NCBI GenBank assembly: GCA_027923505.1
Contig: BROI01000015.1
Coordinates: 372,001-436,000, forward strand
Origin: Mayamaea pseudoterrestris
Taxonomy: Eukaryota > Bacillariophyta > Bacillariophyceae > Sellaphorales > Sellaphoraceae
Direction of reading: 5' to 3'
DNA length: 64,000 bases
Of the stretch, positions 1-11,417 are shown piece by piece. The stretch's first letter is position 1; every line of letters starts with the position of its first letter. Made by a program: the position numbers and the translations under genes. Under the pieces are notes generated by a model, which saw nothing but the letters and a program-made list of their open reading frames with translations, made no database searches and was not told the origin of the DNA.

Positions 1-62
1 ACTTTGATGATGTCGTACCACGAATCCAAAGTTATCGTAGCGGTACTTACAGTGCTGGACAG

Positions 63-364
63 AGTCGAAACAATTAAGGTTCAGGCCCTGCCAGTGTCCG
101 TTTGTTTCGGTTGATCCTCATGGCTGGATATCTGTTAATATCCAGTATCTGTGAATACTCAAGTTACTTAAGCTACAGAAGCAAGCCGACGTTACCAACA
201 CGTCGGCAACGGTCCCCTTAAAGTAGCGGTAACAACTAAATCAAATCATTCTATTGCAAAGTACACGCAATCGTCTCGTTCCCCTTCTTCTTACCAAGCT
301 AGTAGACTGATCATCTCCTACTTGACCAAGTCCTCAAGGTAACTCGACACAAGTTGCATTGATA
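63..364 (+). repeat. Left LTR of the copia element
   Basis: This 302-base direct repeat is identical to 6818-7119. The limits are set by the 5-base target duplication outside and the primer-binding site inside. The ends read AGTC...GATA rather than the usual TG...CA. Confidence 0.92.
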
Positions 365-382
365 GGTTATTCGTCCCAATCA
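365..382 (+). promoter_or_regulatory. Putative primer-binding site
   Basis: The sequence directly after the left LTR begins GGTTAT. Drosophila copia has a primer site starting with the same six bases, which pairs with the anticodon-loop region of a cleaved initiator-Met tRNA. The match beyond those bases is weak, so the tRNA is not assigned. Confidence 0.4.
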
Positions 383-3300
383 CGCGCCCTACTGCCGCTA
401 CAAAATCTCGTTCTAGACCCCGAGAAAAGCATCATGTCTACCGACAACAACGACACGGAGCAGTTCTTCGACACTCCTCCTCCTAAACCCCGAGCTGGCT
501 CTCCAACATCTGCTGCAGCTGATCTTGCCACGCTCATTACAGCTCTCAAGTCGATTCCATCCGACCAGCTTAAGATCCTCCTCCAAGCCGTCCAACCGAC
601 CGACGCGTCGTCGCCTGGAGACACTCCTCCCAAGGATGAAACCTCTATTCCAACGGCCAACGAATATGTTTCCCTCATTGGTGGTTACCTCGATGCCGAG
701 CGCAAGATTGCCTTCTGTGGAGGCAAACCGAATCTTGACTACACGCTCCCCCAAGTGCTCGAGGACGACCCGCTCGCCAAGCACATCCCCAAGACGCCAG
801 CTTGCCACCGCGATCTCACCATGAAGCGTGCTGCTCAAGACTACGCCATTCGCATTGCTTTCAAGCCTTCAATTGGCAAGTTAGAGAAGGCCATGCCGAT
901 GTTCGCGTGGGGCGAGCTCATCCTTCGTGCGCTTGAAACGACTGGCGGCGATTCTGTCACTTACTCGCTGTCGAGAGACAACAAGACGCGCGTTAGTGTT
1001 TGTACCAACTTTGATGTACTCACGCTCGCTCACGTTATCGCTCAAAGCAAGAAGGATGTCGCCAATTGGCGCCCGATGGACCACGAGAACAGCTCGATGG
1101 CGATCGAGTTCGTGTTGAATCACTTGAGCACGGCGATCCAACAGATTGTCGAGCCTCGCCGAAAGGAAGATGACACCTTCGCTATCTTCTTTATGCGCAT
1201 CGCTCAAGCCAACGCTGATCTCTCATACGAGGCTGCCGACAAGATGAAGGCCGAGCTCCGTGCTTACAAATTGACCGACGTTTCCTTCCAAGACGTTCAC
1301 CATTTTGGTGCCAAGTTCCTCAACACTGAGCGCCAGCTTCACAATGGCAAGCGCTGGGACCATTCCCTTGGATTAATCTTCATTAGAGAGCTCTCCAAAT
1401 GTCCATCGGAAGTTATGCGTGTTACGTTCATTGGCATTGGAGAACGGTACGACACTGCTCTTCGTGAAATCAATCCCCTCTCCTACGACGAGCAGCGCTC
1501 TCGCATGTTCAGTTTAAACGTTCATATCTCCCAGTTAGTTGAATGCGCTGACAATCTTTACGCTCAAATCAAAGCAGTTGATGGAGGATGGCCTCCGCTT
1601 GTCAATATTGTCGACAAGAAAGCGCCCGATATCAACTCGTTGACAAAACTCAGCCACGCCGAGCAAGCTGCTCTCATCTCAAGCGGCCAAGTTGACATCA
1701 ACAATCTCGTTCAATCCAAGGTCAAAGAGCTTCGCACAAAGGACAAGAAGCAGTTGGAAGCTTACAAGAAGCGCTTCGCCAAGCAGTCGCCAAATGGCGA
1801 CACCAACCCGCGCAATCCTTCTGGCGATTCCACCAAGACCCCGACGAAAAGCGAGCTGAACGCCCTTTACCAGCATGGCGCACAAAGCCGCCTGCTGCCA
1901 AACAATAAAGGCAAAAAGTCAAGTACAAGTTCCAATGGTGCGACAAGTGCTCCAAGTGGGTGTGGAATCATACGTCTGCAACTCACAAATCCAAGTCGCC
2001 CGAGGCAAACAACTTCATTCTTGCCGACTCCTCCAACGTGTTTGAAGAATTCACCAACTACGCTCCCTTCGCTGACCGTCAGGAATGACTTGAATGCGGA
2101 AGGACGCCGCCTCTTCTTCTCTTTGTTCAAGCGTTTTGTTTCAAGACTGCCTTCGCCCGGTTCATCCTCAAGCCCGTTGCCGCCATGCTCCTCTTGGCTG
2201 CTCTGAGTATGCTTCCTACCGTCCTACCGGCCGTCCTTGAATCAGTTTGCGCTTGCGCATTGAGTGGACTTGCGCTCAATCAATGGTTCTGGTCTTCAAC
2301 TCTCACCAACGCCTCTACGTTTGCTTGCAATGCGCTCAATCTTTCGCGCGCCATCTGGTCTTCAACTCTCACCAACGCCTCTACGTTTGCTTGCAATGCG
2401 CTCAATCTTTCGCGCGCCACGCTCGCTCTTCCAACGTTTCTCCGCTGGTTTTGGTTTGAGTTACTCACGACAACGCTCGAGAGGGAGATGATGTTGCTGT
2501 GGATGTCAGTTATCCTCGAAGCATTAGCTCTTTCCTGTCACCTTTCTCCGAGTCGCCCGCAACCAACTAGAGACAAGCTCCGTCAAAAACAAAAACACTA
2601 CGACAAACGCAAGAACTCTACTGACGAACGTCAACTTTCCGTCCAATCAAAACGCCGCATTCGCCAACAGAAACGATTGAAAAGAACGCTCCGTGTCCCA
2701 CTCATCTATAGCTATCACCGTTCCTATCCAACAAGATTGCGCAGCGACGGCATCTATCGTCAAAGAGTCCATTGCCCGCGTTTCGAAACCCTTCCAGAAG
2801 CCAAGGCTGTGCCCATTGAAGTCATTAAGGGTACAAGGGCTTGTTTACTACTCCCGTCGAGTCCAAGGAATGCCGATGGATCGACAATCCCATCTCCCAA
2901 TTTAATTCCCTCATCGAGTACCCTGGCCTCATGGATTACCTTGGCGCGCTCGCTCCTCTCGAGTTCAACAACATTACCTTCCAAGCAGACTCTTCAGTCA
3001 ATGACTTTGCATTCTCTCCAAGCAATGCTGCTCGATCCTCCACGTTCGAAATCATTCACGACAGCGGCGCGTCTGCAACCGTCGCCAATCACTTGGATGA
3101 CTTCGTCCCTGGTACTTACCGCAAGAGCACAAAGAAGATCATTGCAAAGGGCCTCGCATCTGGTTTACAAGTGGTCGGCCATGGTATAATCGACTGGACG
3201 CTTGATGGCAACGATGGCAAGCCTCTACGAGTCCGTTGTCAAGCTCTCTACATTCCCGACAGTCCGCGCAAGTTACTGTGCCCTCAACAGTACATGCGAT

Positions 3301-6300
3301 ACCACAAGCTACACGATCGCGAGGCGAATTTAACGTTTGCTATTAATGGAGAAGGATTCTGGTACTTTGATCTACACAAACAAGGATGCCCGTCCCTTCT
3401 TCACGGCTCGCTCGATCCAGTCACCAACCTACCGACTTCTACAGCCATCCAGATTGCAACTCCAGATCCGACTTCATGCTGAGTTTAATGCATGTGTAAC
3501 AGACGCTCGAAACGCCAACTTGTCGCCCGCTCAAAAGCTCCTTCTTCAATGGCATTTCAAGTGCGGCCACGCCAGCTTCCGCAGCATGCAAAACCTCCTT
3601 CGCTCTGGATGACTGGCAACGAGCGATGGGGCAAACTCCAAAACGCTGCGCTGCGTGCCGTCGAGATACCCAAATGTGTGGCTCGCCGGAGTTCGAAAAC
3701 ATCGACCAACGGCCGCCTCGAAACCTCGAGCCGACGGATCGCTCAAACAAGGAAAGCTTCGCCCAGGACAACAAGTCTCCGTTGATCATTACATCTGCAG
3801 TCAAAAGGGACGCCTCTATACGTCTCGCGGCAAAACGTCGACCGACTCAATGTTTAGCATTGGCGGCCTCTTTGTCGACCACGCGAGTGGATACGTCTTC
3901 GTCGACCACCAAGTTGTTATGAACACGCATGAAACCCTTCGCTCCAAGTGGAACTTTGAAAAGTTTGCAAGAGACTGCGGCGTTTCAATTGAAAGCTACT
4001 TGTCTGATAACGCTGCTTGTTTCACCAGTCACGAGTACACTGAGCATCTTTCCAAGTTCAAACAGACGACCATCTTTGCAGGCGTCGGCGCGCATCATCA
4101 AAATGGCATTGCAGAACGAAACATTCAAACCATTATGAACATGGCAAGGACAATGCTTATCCACGCTAATATGCATTGGACTGACGTTGATGATATGTTG
4201 CTCTGGCCGATGGCTGTCGACTACGCAGTTTACATCTTCAATCGAATGCCAAACGTCGCCACTGGCCAAGCTCCCATTGATATCTTCACTGGTACCATCT
4301 GGGCAAGTCACAAGTTCCATCATCTCCACGTTTTTGGATCGCCCGCCTACGTTCTTGATCCTCGCATGCAAGACGGCAAGTCCATTCCTCGTTGGAAAGT
4401 GCGCTCGCGCCGCGGGATCTTCGTCGGCTTCTCCAGCAAGCACTCGGCTACAGTTCCTCTTGTCCTCAACTTGAATACATTAACCATCAGTCCTCAGTAT
4501 CACGTTACGCATGACGATTGGTTTACTACAGTTGACGCTCTTCCTGATTCGCCTCCAAATTTTACGGACGACAGATGGACGAGTCTCTTTGCGACAAGCA
4601 AGTACATCTATCCGTTTGACAACGATGACCCCCTTCCTGCTCTCAATCCTGAGTGGGAGGACAACTTTGATGCCTCAGCTGCTCGCCAAGATGCTATACA
4701 TGCAGCACAGACTCCTTCTACTGCACCAGTTTTACCTGCTCCCGCCGCTCCGCCAGCGGTTGCTCCAGTTCCTTCCAATGATTCTCCACCCATCACAGGC
4801 GCTCCGCCTCCGAATCAGAGGGAGACAAGGCCTCCTGAAATTCATTCGCCTCAAGAAACTACAGAACCACAGCTTCAGAGGGAGCAGAGGGAGCATTTAG
4901 ATCACATTGATGGCAATCCCTTGCGCTCGTCCGCACCAACACTGCGTGTCGCAGCCGATGTCACAGTCAATCCCAGTCCACCAAACGCATCAAACGAGTC
5001 CACGATCCCGACAACAGCTCCCACGCTCGCACAACAACAACAACAAGCAAGTGATCCTCCTTTACGTCGCTCTGCACGTTTACGCGATCGTCCTCCTGAG
5101 CCAGTTATTACTCAAGCTCAGCGTCTTCGGCATGCTCGCGACGAAATGATTGAAACCAATATGCTGTTAGCAGAGCATGTGCACGCGGAATACCCTTACT
5201 CAATCGGTTTAACGCAAGTGCTCCTCGCCTCGACGAACGATCCCGACACCCTTCGCTACGATGAAGCAATGCGCGCTGATGACTCTGAAGAGTTCAGGAA
5301 AGCTGCATGTATAGAGATCAAGTCGCTCGAAGACCATGGAACATGAGTTGTCACCAAGGACCGAGGTTCCTCAAGAGCAAAGCCATACCCGGCACGTGGA
5401 CCTTTCGCCGCAAGCGAACGCCCAGCGAACAAGGCTCGCTTCTGCGTTCGAGGAGACCTACAGAAGGACGTATTCGAAACGTTTGCCCCAGTCGTTCAAT
5501 GGAGCACCGTTCGTGTCCTCATGGTATTCGCCTTGACGTTTGGATACAAAACCAAGTGCATTGATTTCACCAACGCTTTCGTTCAGGCAGATCTAAAGGA
5601 CCCAATCTACATTCAATTCTCTCGCGGCTTTCAACACAAAGACGGTCATCAATCAAGCGATTACTGTTTAAAGTTGCTCAAGTCGTGCTACGGAACGAAG
5701 ATCGCTCCAAAGCTCTTCTACGAACACTTACGCGACCGACTCGTCGAACTCGGATTTACTCAAAGCTTCTTCGATCCCTGTCTCTTCTACCGCAGTGGAC
5801 AAATCATCGCCTGTTACGTTGACGACTGCATCTGCGTCGCCCGTACCGACAAGGAGCTACAGACTATCATCGACGACCTTCGCTCCAAGTTCACGCTCAC
5901 CGAAGAAGGCGATCTAAGCCAGTATCTAGGCATTGATATCAAGCGCTCTGGAAAGTCTTTCACGCTCACTCAAACGGGCTTGATCGATAGCATCATTCAA
6001 GCTACTGGAATGGAGGCTGCTAACGGAGTCTTCACGCCCGCCAACGACACGCTCGGCAAGAACGCCGACTTACCTGATCATCAAGAGAGCTGGAGCTACA
6101 ACTCGCTAATCGGCAAGCTTCTTTATCTTGCTGGTAATTCGCGCCCTGATATTGCCTTCGCTGTTAATCAATGCGCAAGATTCAATCACTGTCCTAAAAA
6201 GCCACACTTTGACGCCGTTAAACGCATCGTCCGCTATCTCATCAAGACTCGCGAACAAGGACTCATCATGACGCGCCCGAGAAACCTTACGTTGGCCTGT

Positions 6301-6808
6301 TCGTTGATGCCGACTTTGCTTGGTTTATATGGAAAGGAAGAAGAACGGTCGAGCGCGTCCGTACCTTATTACTCGGTGGCCGCTGCCCGTCTTTTGGCAA
6401 AGCAAGCTACAAACCGAAATTGCTCTATCTACAATGGAATCCGAGTACGTTGCCCTCTCCTTCAAGCCAAGTCCGTCCACGTCATTCAAGGAAGCGAAAA
6501 GTGAAGCAGACGCGATCGACAGTGCGGACGTCCTGGTAACGAAGATAACGCAGGCTGCCTTGCGCTCGCCAATGCCCCTCATCTTACGCCTCGCTCTCGC
6601 CATTACGCTACTAAGTATCACCACTTTAAGCACCACGTAAAGCAGGGCACGATCAAAGTCGTTAAGATTGACACCAAGGAGCAACGAGCGGATATCTTTA
6701 CAAAGGCGCTGCCCCAAGTCACATTCGAGCACCTCCGCCGTCTCCTTATGGGATGGTAAAGTTGCTCATCTTCTCTGTTATTTGTCTCTATGTCTATAAC
6801 AACGATCC

Positions 6809-6817
6809 AAGAGGGAG
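6809..6817 (+). promoter_or_regulatory. Polypurine tract before right LTR
   Basis: A nine-base purine run (AAGAGGGAG) ends exactly at the right LTR. That is the expected place for plus-strand priming and it supports the LTR limit chosen here. Confidence 0.7.
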
Positions 6818-7119
6818 AGTCGAAACAATTAAGGTTCAGGCCCTGCCAGTGTCCGTTTGTTTCGGTTGATCCTCATGGCTGGATATCTGTTAATATCCAG
6901 TATCTGTGAATACTCAAGTTACTTAAGCTACAGAAGCAAGCCGACGTTACCAACACGTCGGCAACGGTCCCCTTAAAGTAGCGGTAACAACTAAATCAAA
7001 TCATTCTATTGCAAAGTACACGCAATCGTCTCGTTCCCCTTCTTCTTACCAAGCTAGTAGACTGATCATCTCCTACTTGACCAAGTCCTCAAGGTAACTC
7101 GACACAAGTTGCATTGATA
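6818..7119 (+). repeat. Right LTR of the copia element
   Basis: This is an identical copy of 63-364, followed by the target duplication GACAG. No substitution separates the two LTRs. Confidence 0.92.
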
Positions 7120-7369
7120 GACAGTTACGTCGTAAGCTACTCGTGTCTATGGTGTTTTCAACTCCATTAGCTCCACAGGCAGACAAGAAAGCATAGAAAA
7201 CGACCATTCGGCTTCAGCAGTCTAGTAGAACTTTGTTTATGATGTATCTAAATATTTGTTTGTTAGTATGGCATACAGTATGCAATTTCTCGCGAAGACA
7301 ATCACGGGGTGCAGCCATCCGGCGACGTAGACAATCTCTAGCGGACAAGTTTGGCAACTGTTATACTGG

Positions 7370-9532
7370 TCATGTGTCGTCCAAATGATCCTTGCACAGA
7401 TAGTGAAGAAGCTTGGTTACCACCATCTTGACCGGGTTACCAATCATATGAAGACCATCGTCCTGTGTGGCAACCTCGTAGCTAAATGCTGCCGAAACAT
7501 CGAACCCGTTGATCATCTTCCAACCTTTCGGTACGAGTATCTCCTGCGTAAGCTTCGACAGCAAATCGGCATTTTCTACCGTCACGTAAGGCTCGCGCTC
7601 GCTTGTATAGTAGTAGCTCGTTAAGAAAAATCTTATTTCATCCGCACCAGCGACTGCACTCTTTGCCAACGCGTCACGCCATTGACTTGTATTCCAATGC
7701 CAAAGCACATGGGGCAGTCTCAGAGTGCTAAAGGCGACTTTCAATGGTTGGGTGTTGTTTGTGTCCACTAATTGTTCACCGTCGTTGGCGGAGGGTGGAA
7801 CGTAGAGTTTGATGTGCCGAAATCTCTGGTTCATGAATTGCTGCACAAAGCCTGAAATAGAAGCACCTTCCATAACATACGATCCTATGCGTCGATTATT
7901 TACGCACTGCTGCAACTGAGTGTCCGTCAGCTCCAAATAGTTGCAATTGTAGTTCTCCCACTTGCTGTAGTGCTCCGCTTCCTTTTTGATGGAGGACTGC
8001 CATGGAAAGTGGTGCTCCCTATGCGCGCAGTATTCGGTGCAGCGTAATCCAATAACTGTTATATTATCGCGAAACCAACAGGTTGGGTGATCAGGGTCCG
8101 ACTCCATGACATCAAACATGGTGATGTTTGGATCAGATTGCATAACATTTGGGCATGTCGCCGCATCAGGCCATGGGTAGCGTACCCATCGACCAGCGTC
8201 AGTCATGGTCGTGAATCGATCGCTTGGATATTCGTCGGTTAAGGAACAGAGACGCTTTGGTTCGTCGTTGCTTGGCTTGACGGCAGCTGCCAGCGGAGCC
8301 AGTGTGAACCGATTCGATGAATACACTGGAACGGAGTCGTCTAGCGATGCATCGAGACAAGGATACGTTTGTGTATGCCAGAAGCTCCATCCGCAGCCCA
8401 TGAAATAGGATGTTTCCACATCATGTCGCTTGCCATGAAACACATTTAGTTTTCCTCGATAGTAGTCAACCCCAGTCATGTTGCGAATGCTTCTAAAATG
8501 AGGATGTACTTTGGACTCATTGGCAGGTATGTGTACGTTTTCTGCCAAGCGTCGGCGCAAGCCTTGCGAAAGAGCTTTATGATCGGAACTATCGACTGGC
8601 TCGTCGAAAAACAGCTCACAACCTCCCCATCGTGGCAACAGGCCAGACGTAAGACTTAATGGCGGCGACACCCAGTACTTGCAAAGCGGTTCGCGGGAGC
8701 ATATTTCGCAGCAACTTTCCACCGGCGTATAGAATTTGAAACCAAGAAATCCAGTGCTGTAGGGAAAATCGTCCATTGGAGTGTCTAGGCTTTGCTGCGC
8801 CCCGCATAGATCCTTCACGGCGTCACCCTGCGGCGGTGCCTTGCCATTGTATAGCAGCAATCTCGCGTCGACTTCATATTCTCCAGCTACTAGCAACAAG
8901 AAGGGAAACTCCAAGTGACAGGATTGACCAGGAAAGATTTGCGAAGCGACCGCCACTGCCGACCCAGCAAAGATTTCCGGTCCATTGACGCGCACATAAA
9001 TGGTCCACTTTGCGCAGTCAGCTTGCGTCGTTTCAACTGTATTGAAAATGCGAACAACATTCCAACCAGGCGTATATGGTTGATCAGGCAATATAGCGGC
9101 AAAAATGACGGCATGTCGAGCGTATGCGTATCCCATGCCGCGCATGCGCCACGTATCTCTCACGTTGGACTCATCGAGCGCCCTGCCCTGCATTGTGTAG
9201 GTACCGGGAGTACTTTGGCGTGTGGCATTGCGGTAGGCATCTTGCCGTTGTATGAACAGTTCTCTCGCTTGTACTGTTGCTTGTCGAATGAGGCTGGGAT
9301 TGATCTTGACGGAAGGTGAAGTCGCCGAGGAAAATATTCTGCCAGTGCGTTCTTTGACGGCCCCAATCGGTGAATTTGCAGTGATACTCCAGTTGTTTGT
9401 CATCAAAAAGAGTAATGCAAGCAAAACCATTGTAGCTGCCATAAAATATCGATGTTTGGAAGGCGGCGGCAGAGAAAGAACTGCCTTTGCACCAGTTGGC
9501 ATGGAAGACGAAGGCGTTTGCAAGACTGGCAT
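7370..9532 (-). CDS. Type II membrane protein with PAN and PC-esterase-like domains
   Basis: The protein has 720 residues from the first ATG at 9532; the frame stays open upstream but without an ATG. A basic N-terminus is followed by one membrane segment (about residues 28-45), which suggests a type II Golgi or ER protein. A beta-rich region at about 100-220 is followed by a Cys-rich PAN/apple-like module near 270-320 (CCEICSREPLCKYW). The C-terminal third resembles the SGNH PC-esterase/NXPE/TBL fold: a block with CVNNRRIGSYVMEGASIS near 545-560 sits where these families have GDS, and FDVSAAF followed by DDGLH near 690 matches their terminal DxxH box. Members of this fold acylate or de-acylate surface polysaccharides; the substrate here is unknown. 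The GDS block reads GAS, so the Ser is kept and the Asp is lost. No intron was seen. It runs divergently from the CHCHD2-like gene. Confidence 0.75.
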   Translation of the reverse strand: MPVLQTPSSSMPTGAKAVLSLPPPSKHRYFMAATMVLLALLFLMTNNWSITANSPIGAVKERTGRIFSSATSPSVKINPSLIRQATVQARELFIQRQDAYRNATRQSTPGTYTMQGRALDESNVRDTWRMRGMGYAYARHAVIFAAILPDQPYTPGWNVVRIFNTVETTQADCAKWTIYVRVNGPEIFAGSAVAVASQIFPGQSCHLEFPFLLLVAGEYEVDARLLLYNGKAPPQGDAVKDLCGAQQSLDTPMDDFPYSTGFLGFKFYTPVESCCEICSREPLCKYWVSPPLSLTSGLLPRWGGCELFFDEPVDSSDHKALSQGLRRRLAENVHIPANESKVHPHFRSIRNMTGVDYYRGKLNVFHGKRHDVETSYFMGCGWSFWHTQTYPCLDASLDDSVPVYSSNRFTLAPLAAAVKPSNDEPKRLCSLTDEYPSDRFTTMTDAGRWVRYPWPDAATCPNVMQSDPNITMFDVMESDPDHPTCWFRDNITVIGLRCTEYCAHREHHFPWQSSIKKEAEHYSKWENYNCNYLELTDTQLQQCVNNRRIGSYVMEGASISGFVQQFMNQRFRHIKLYVPPSANDGEQLVDTNNTQPLKVAFSTLRLPHVLWHWNTSQWRDALAKSAVAGADEIRFFLTSYYYTSEREPYVTVENADLLSKLTQEILVPKGWKMINGFDVSAAFSYEVATQDDGLHMIGNPVKMVVTKLLHYLCKDHLDDT

Positions 9533-9920
9533 TTTCAGCAAAGTGTTGTTCGATAGGCAAGAGACTGCACTTCTCCTCGTGTTGTACACGAGTGAGTATA
9601 TACGATGGAAAGGTGTGTAATGATGCGATGGCAAGCAGAGAGGCGTGTTTGGTTAAATTGAACATTGAATCGATTGTTTGGGTTGGCTTCGATCAGTCAT
9701 TGGAACATGCAAAAATCAGTCATCGTCACCTAAAAAACGTCATTATATCGCACCGCCACTGAAACGTCCGCGATGCGACAGCCACACGATGCCACGAGGA
9801 ACAGCCGCGTCGATGAACGAACGCATCATCCGGCTTTTCGCTCTGGCAGCCTATCATACAATCGCATCTAAATCTAATCTTCGTTGTCTTTCCTTCTTCT
9901 CACGTCTACTCTCTATCAAA
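9533..9920. other. Divergent intergenic region
   Basis: These 388 bases lie between the starts of the PC-esterase-like gene and the CHCHD2-like gene and presumably hold both promoters. I see no repeat or small gene in it. Confidence 0.5.
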
Positions 9921-10649
9921 ATGGCTGTAAGTGCTTAGAAACCAGAGACAATTGAGGATATGTTACGCGAGGAAACCGATGTGAGATTCTTCAGGTTTTT
10001 GCCGACTTGAACCTCGACTTGTTGGCACGTCTGCTTCCACGCTCACTGCACGATTGGCAAGGGTCTCTCTTCTCTTCCATGGCTTGCGTAATTTGATGTT
10101 TCGTTTCAGTCATCTTGATGGACTTATAAATGCTAGCTCATTGTATTCATTCTCACCATCATACTTGAATGTTTCCTTCATGCACAGCGTTCTGCTCGTG
10201 GAGGTGGCGGTCGCAGTGTCAGCCGTCCGGCGCCTGCCCGCAAGCCTGCTCCTTCTCACTCGGTCCCTCAGACACGATCGGCGTCGTCTGTTCCCGCGCC
10301 CGCCCAAAGTAGCGGTGGTGGCATGATGTCAGGCATTGGAAGTACCATTGCCCAGGGAATGGCCTTTGGAACTGGATCGGCCATTGCTCATCGCGCTGTC
10401 GGCGCTGTTGCTGGTAGCTTTGGAGGCGGAACGGAAGCGGCCGCTGAGCAGCAGTTGCAGGCGCCCGAGTATGCGCAGGGAGCCATGGGACAGCCGCAGC
10501 AGCAGTTTGACTTTTCTGCGGGTGCGTGCGCGCAGGACAAGACCATGTTTTACGATTGTCTTCAATCGAACCGCGGCGATCAGCAGGCTTGCCAGTTTCT
10601 TTACGATCAGTTGAAGCAGTGCCAGATGAACGAGCCAAAGTTTGGATAA
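9921..10649 (+). CDS. CHCHD2/CHCHD10-like mitochondrial twin CX9C protein
   Basis: There are two exons: 9921-9926 (just ATG GCT) and 10188-10649, joined across a 261-base GTAAGT...CACAG intron, giving 155 residues. The N-terminus is Arg/Pro/Ser-rich (MARSARGGGG...), as in CHCHD2, and is followed by a Gly/Ala-rich segment (about 50-90) like the helix of CHCHD2/10/MIC17. The C-terminal CHCH domain has two CX9C pairs (CAQDKTMFYDC and CQFLYDQLKQC) that form disulfides after MIA40-dependent import into the intermembrane space. Animal and fungal relatives act at cristae junctions, in respiration and in stress response. Length and layout fit the family. Without the six-base first exon the protein would start at the Met pair near 10323 and lose its basic N-terminus. 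Confidence 0.88.
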
Positions 10650-11417
10650 GTGTTAAAGATGGTGTTTGCTGTGGACGTTTGATGTGGCTCTATTCATAGT
10701 GTATAGTGGACGCTGATGGCTGTCTCGAGCAACGCACTTTGTCAGACAAATAGATTAATTTGTTATCTAATTCAGATTGGCTTATTTAATTAAAATGCCG
10801 TAAGAGTGTTTTAGCTCGTCTAAGGCAAAACTTTAGTGCGGTGGCTGCCACACAATACCGGTAGTGGTTCGAATGACGTGACAGCCAATAATTGTCTTCA
10901 ATGCCATGGATCCTGCCAGCTGAACAATCATGCGGGCACTAGCTTTGAAGGCTTTTGAAGGATCAAAGCATGTATTGCGTTATTTGCTGGCCACGTTTTG
11001 TTTGATTGGGGACTAAACATGGCTCTGAATGTGGGCTTTCAGGCAGCGTCTGACTGGGCTATGAACCATAATGTCTACAGTCACAATACATAGTTTGAAG
11101 AATCAGCCAGTATTCTGCCTTTAGAGCAGCCGCTGCATTGGCATTGGACCATCATGGTGTGTTTGGGTACTATGCATGCTCTTGCTAGAGGTAGCATGAT
11201 GGCATGAGGGGTCGGATCAGAAGGCCCGAGAGGTTACCCAGTAGACTAGCACGACCGCGACTATCCGTTTCCGGTCATGAGTCATTGGTCATTTCTCGGT
11301 CATTATTTCCGTTCTCCCACCAAAATTGTCGACCTTGATCGACCGATCATTTCCTTCGCAACCTCACGGCTAGCTTGCCTCACGTCAACCTTTATCAGCT
11401 GAATAGCTCAGTGATTC
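10650..11417. other. Intergenic region without a gene
   Basis: These 768 bases show no convincing coding frame. A copy of the palindrome TACCGGTA lies at 10856-10863. The stretch GGTTCGAAT at 10866 looks like a tRNA T-loop, but no cloverleaf closes around it. Confidence 0.5.

Larger units (their letters stand above)
63..7119 (+). mobile_element. Ty1/copia LTR retrotransposon, broken
   Basis: A full-length copia-type element lies between two identical LTRs. A 5-base duplication, GACAG, flanks it at 58-62 and 7120-7124. Recognisable parts in order are a gag-like region (about 430-2000), an aspartic protease segment with a DSGA motif (about 3050), integrase (about 3780-4450), reverse transcriptase with a YVDD box (about 5520-6250) and RNase H (about 6300-6720). 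The order PR-IN-RT-RH defines Ty1/copia rather than gypsy. The interior is not one continuous gene: it looks broken in roughly half a dozen places, so I read it as a fossil. The LTRs show no difference from each other, which points to a very recent insertion. Copia elements of the CoDi type are known from diatoms, but assigning this one to that lineage is only inference. Confidence 0.95.

Noticed and set aside
10800-10880. Possible tRNA (TTAGCTC and GGTTCGAAT boxes)
   Set aside because: The boxes are present, but no acceptor or anticodon stem pairs around them.
11403-11416. TAGCTCAGT resembling a tRNA D-arm
   Set aside because: No T-loop follows at the right distance, and the secreted protein gene starts here.
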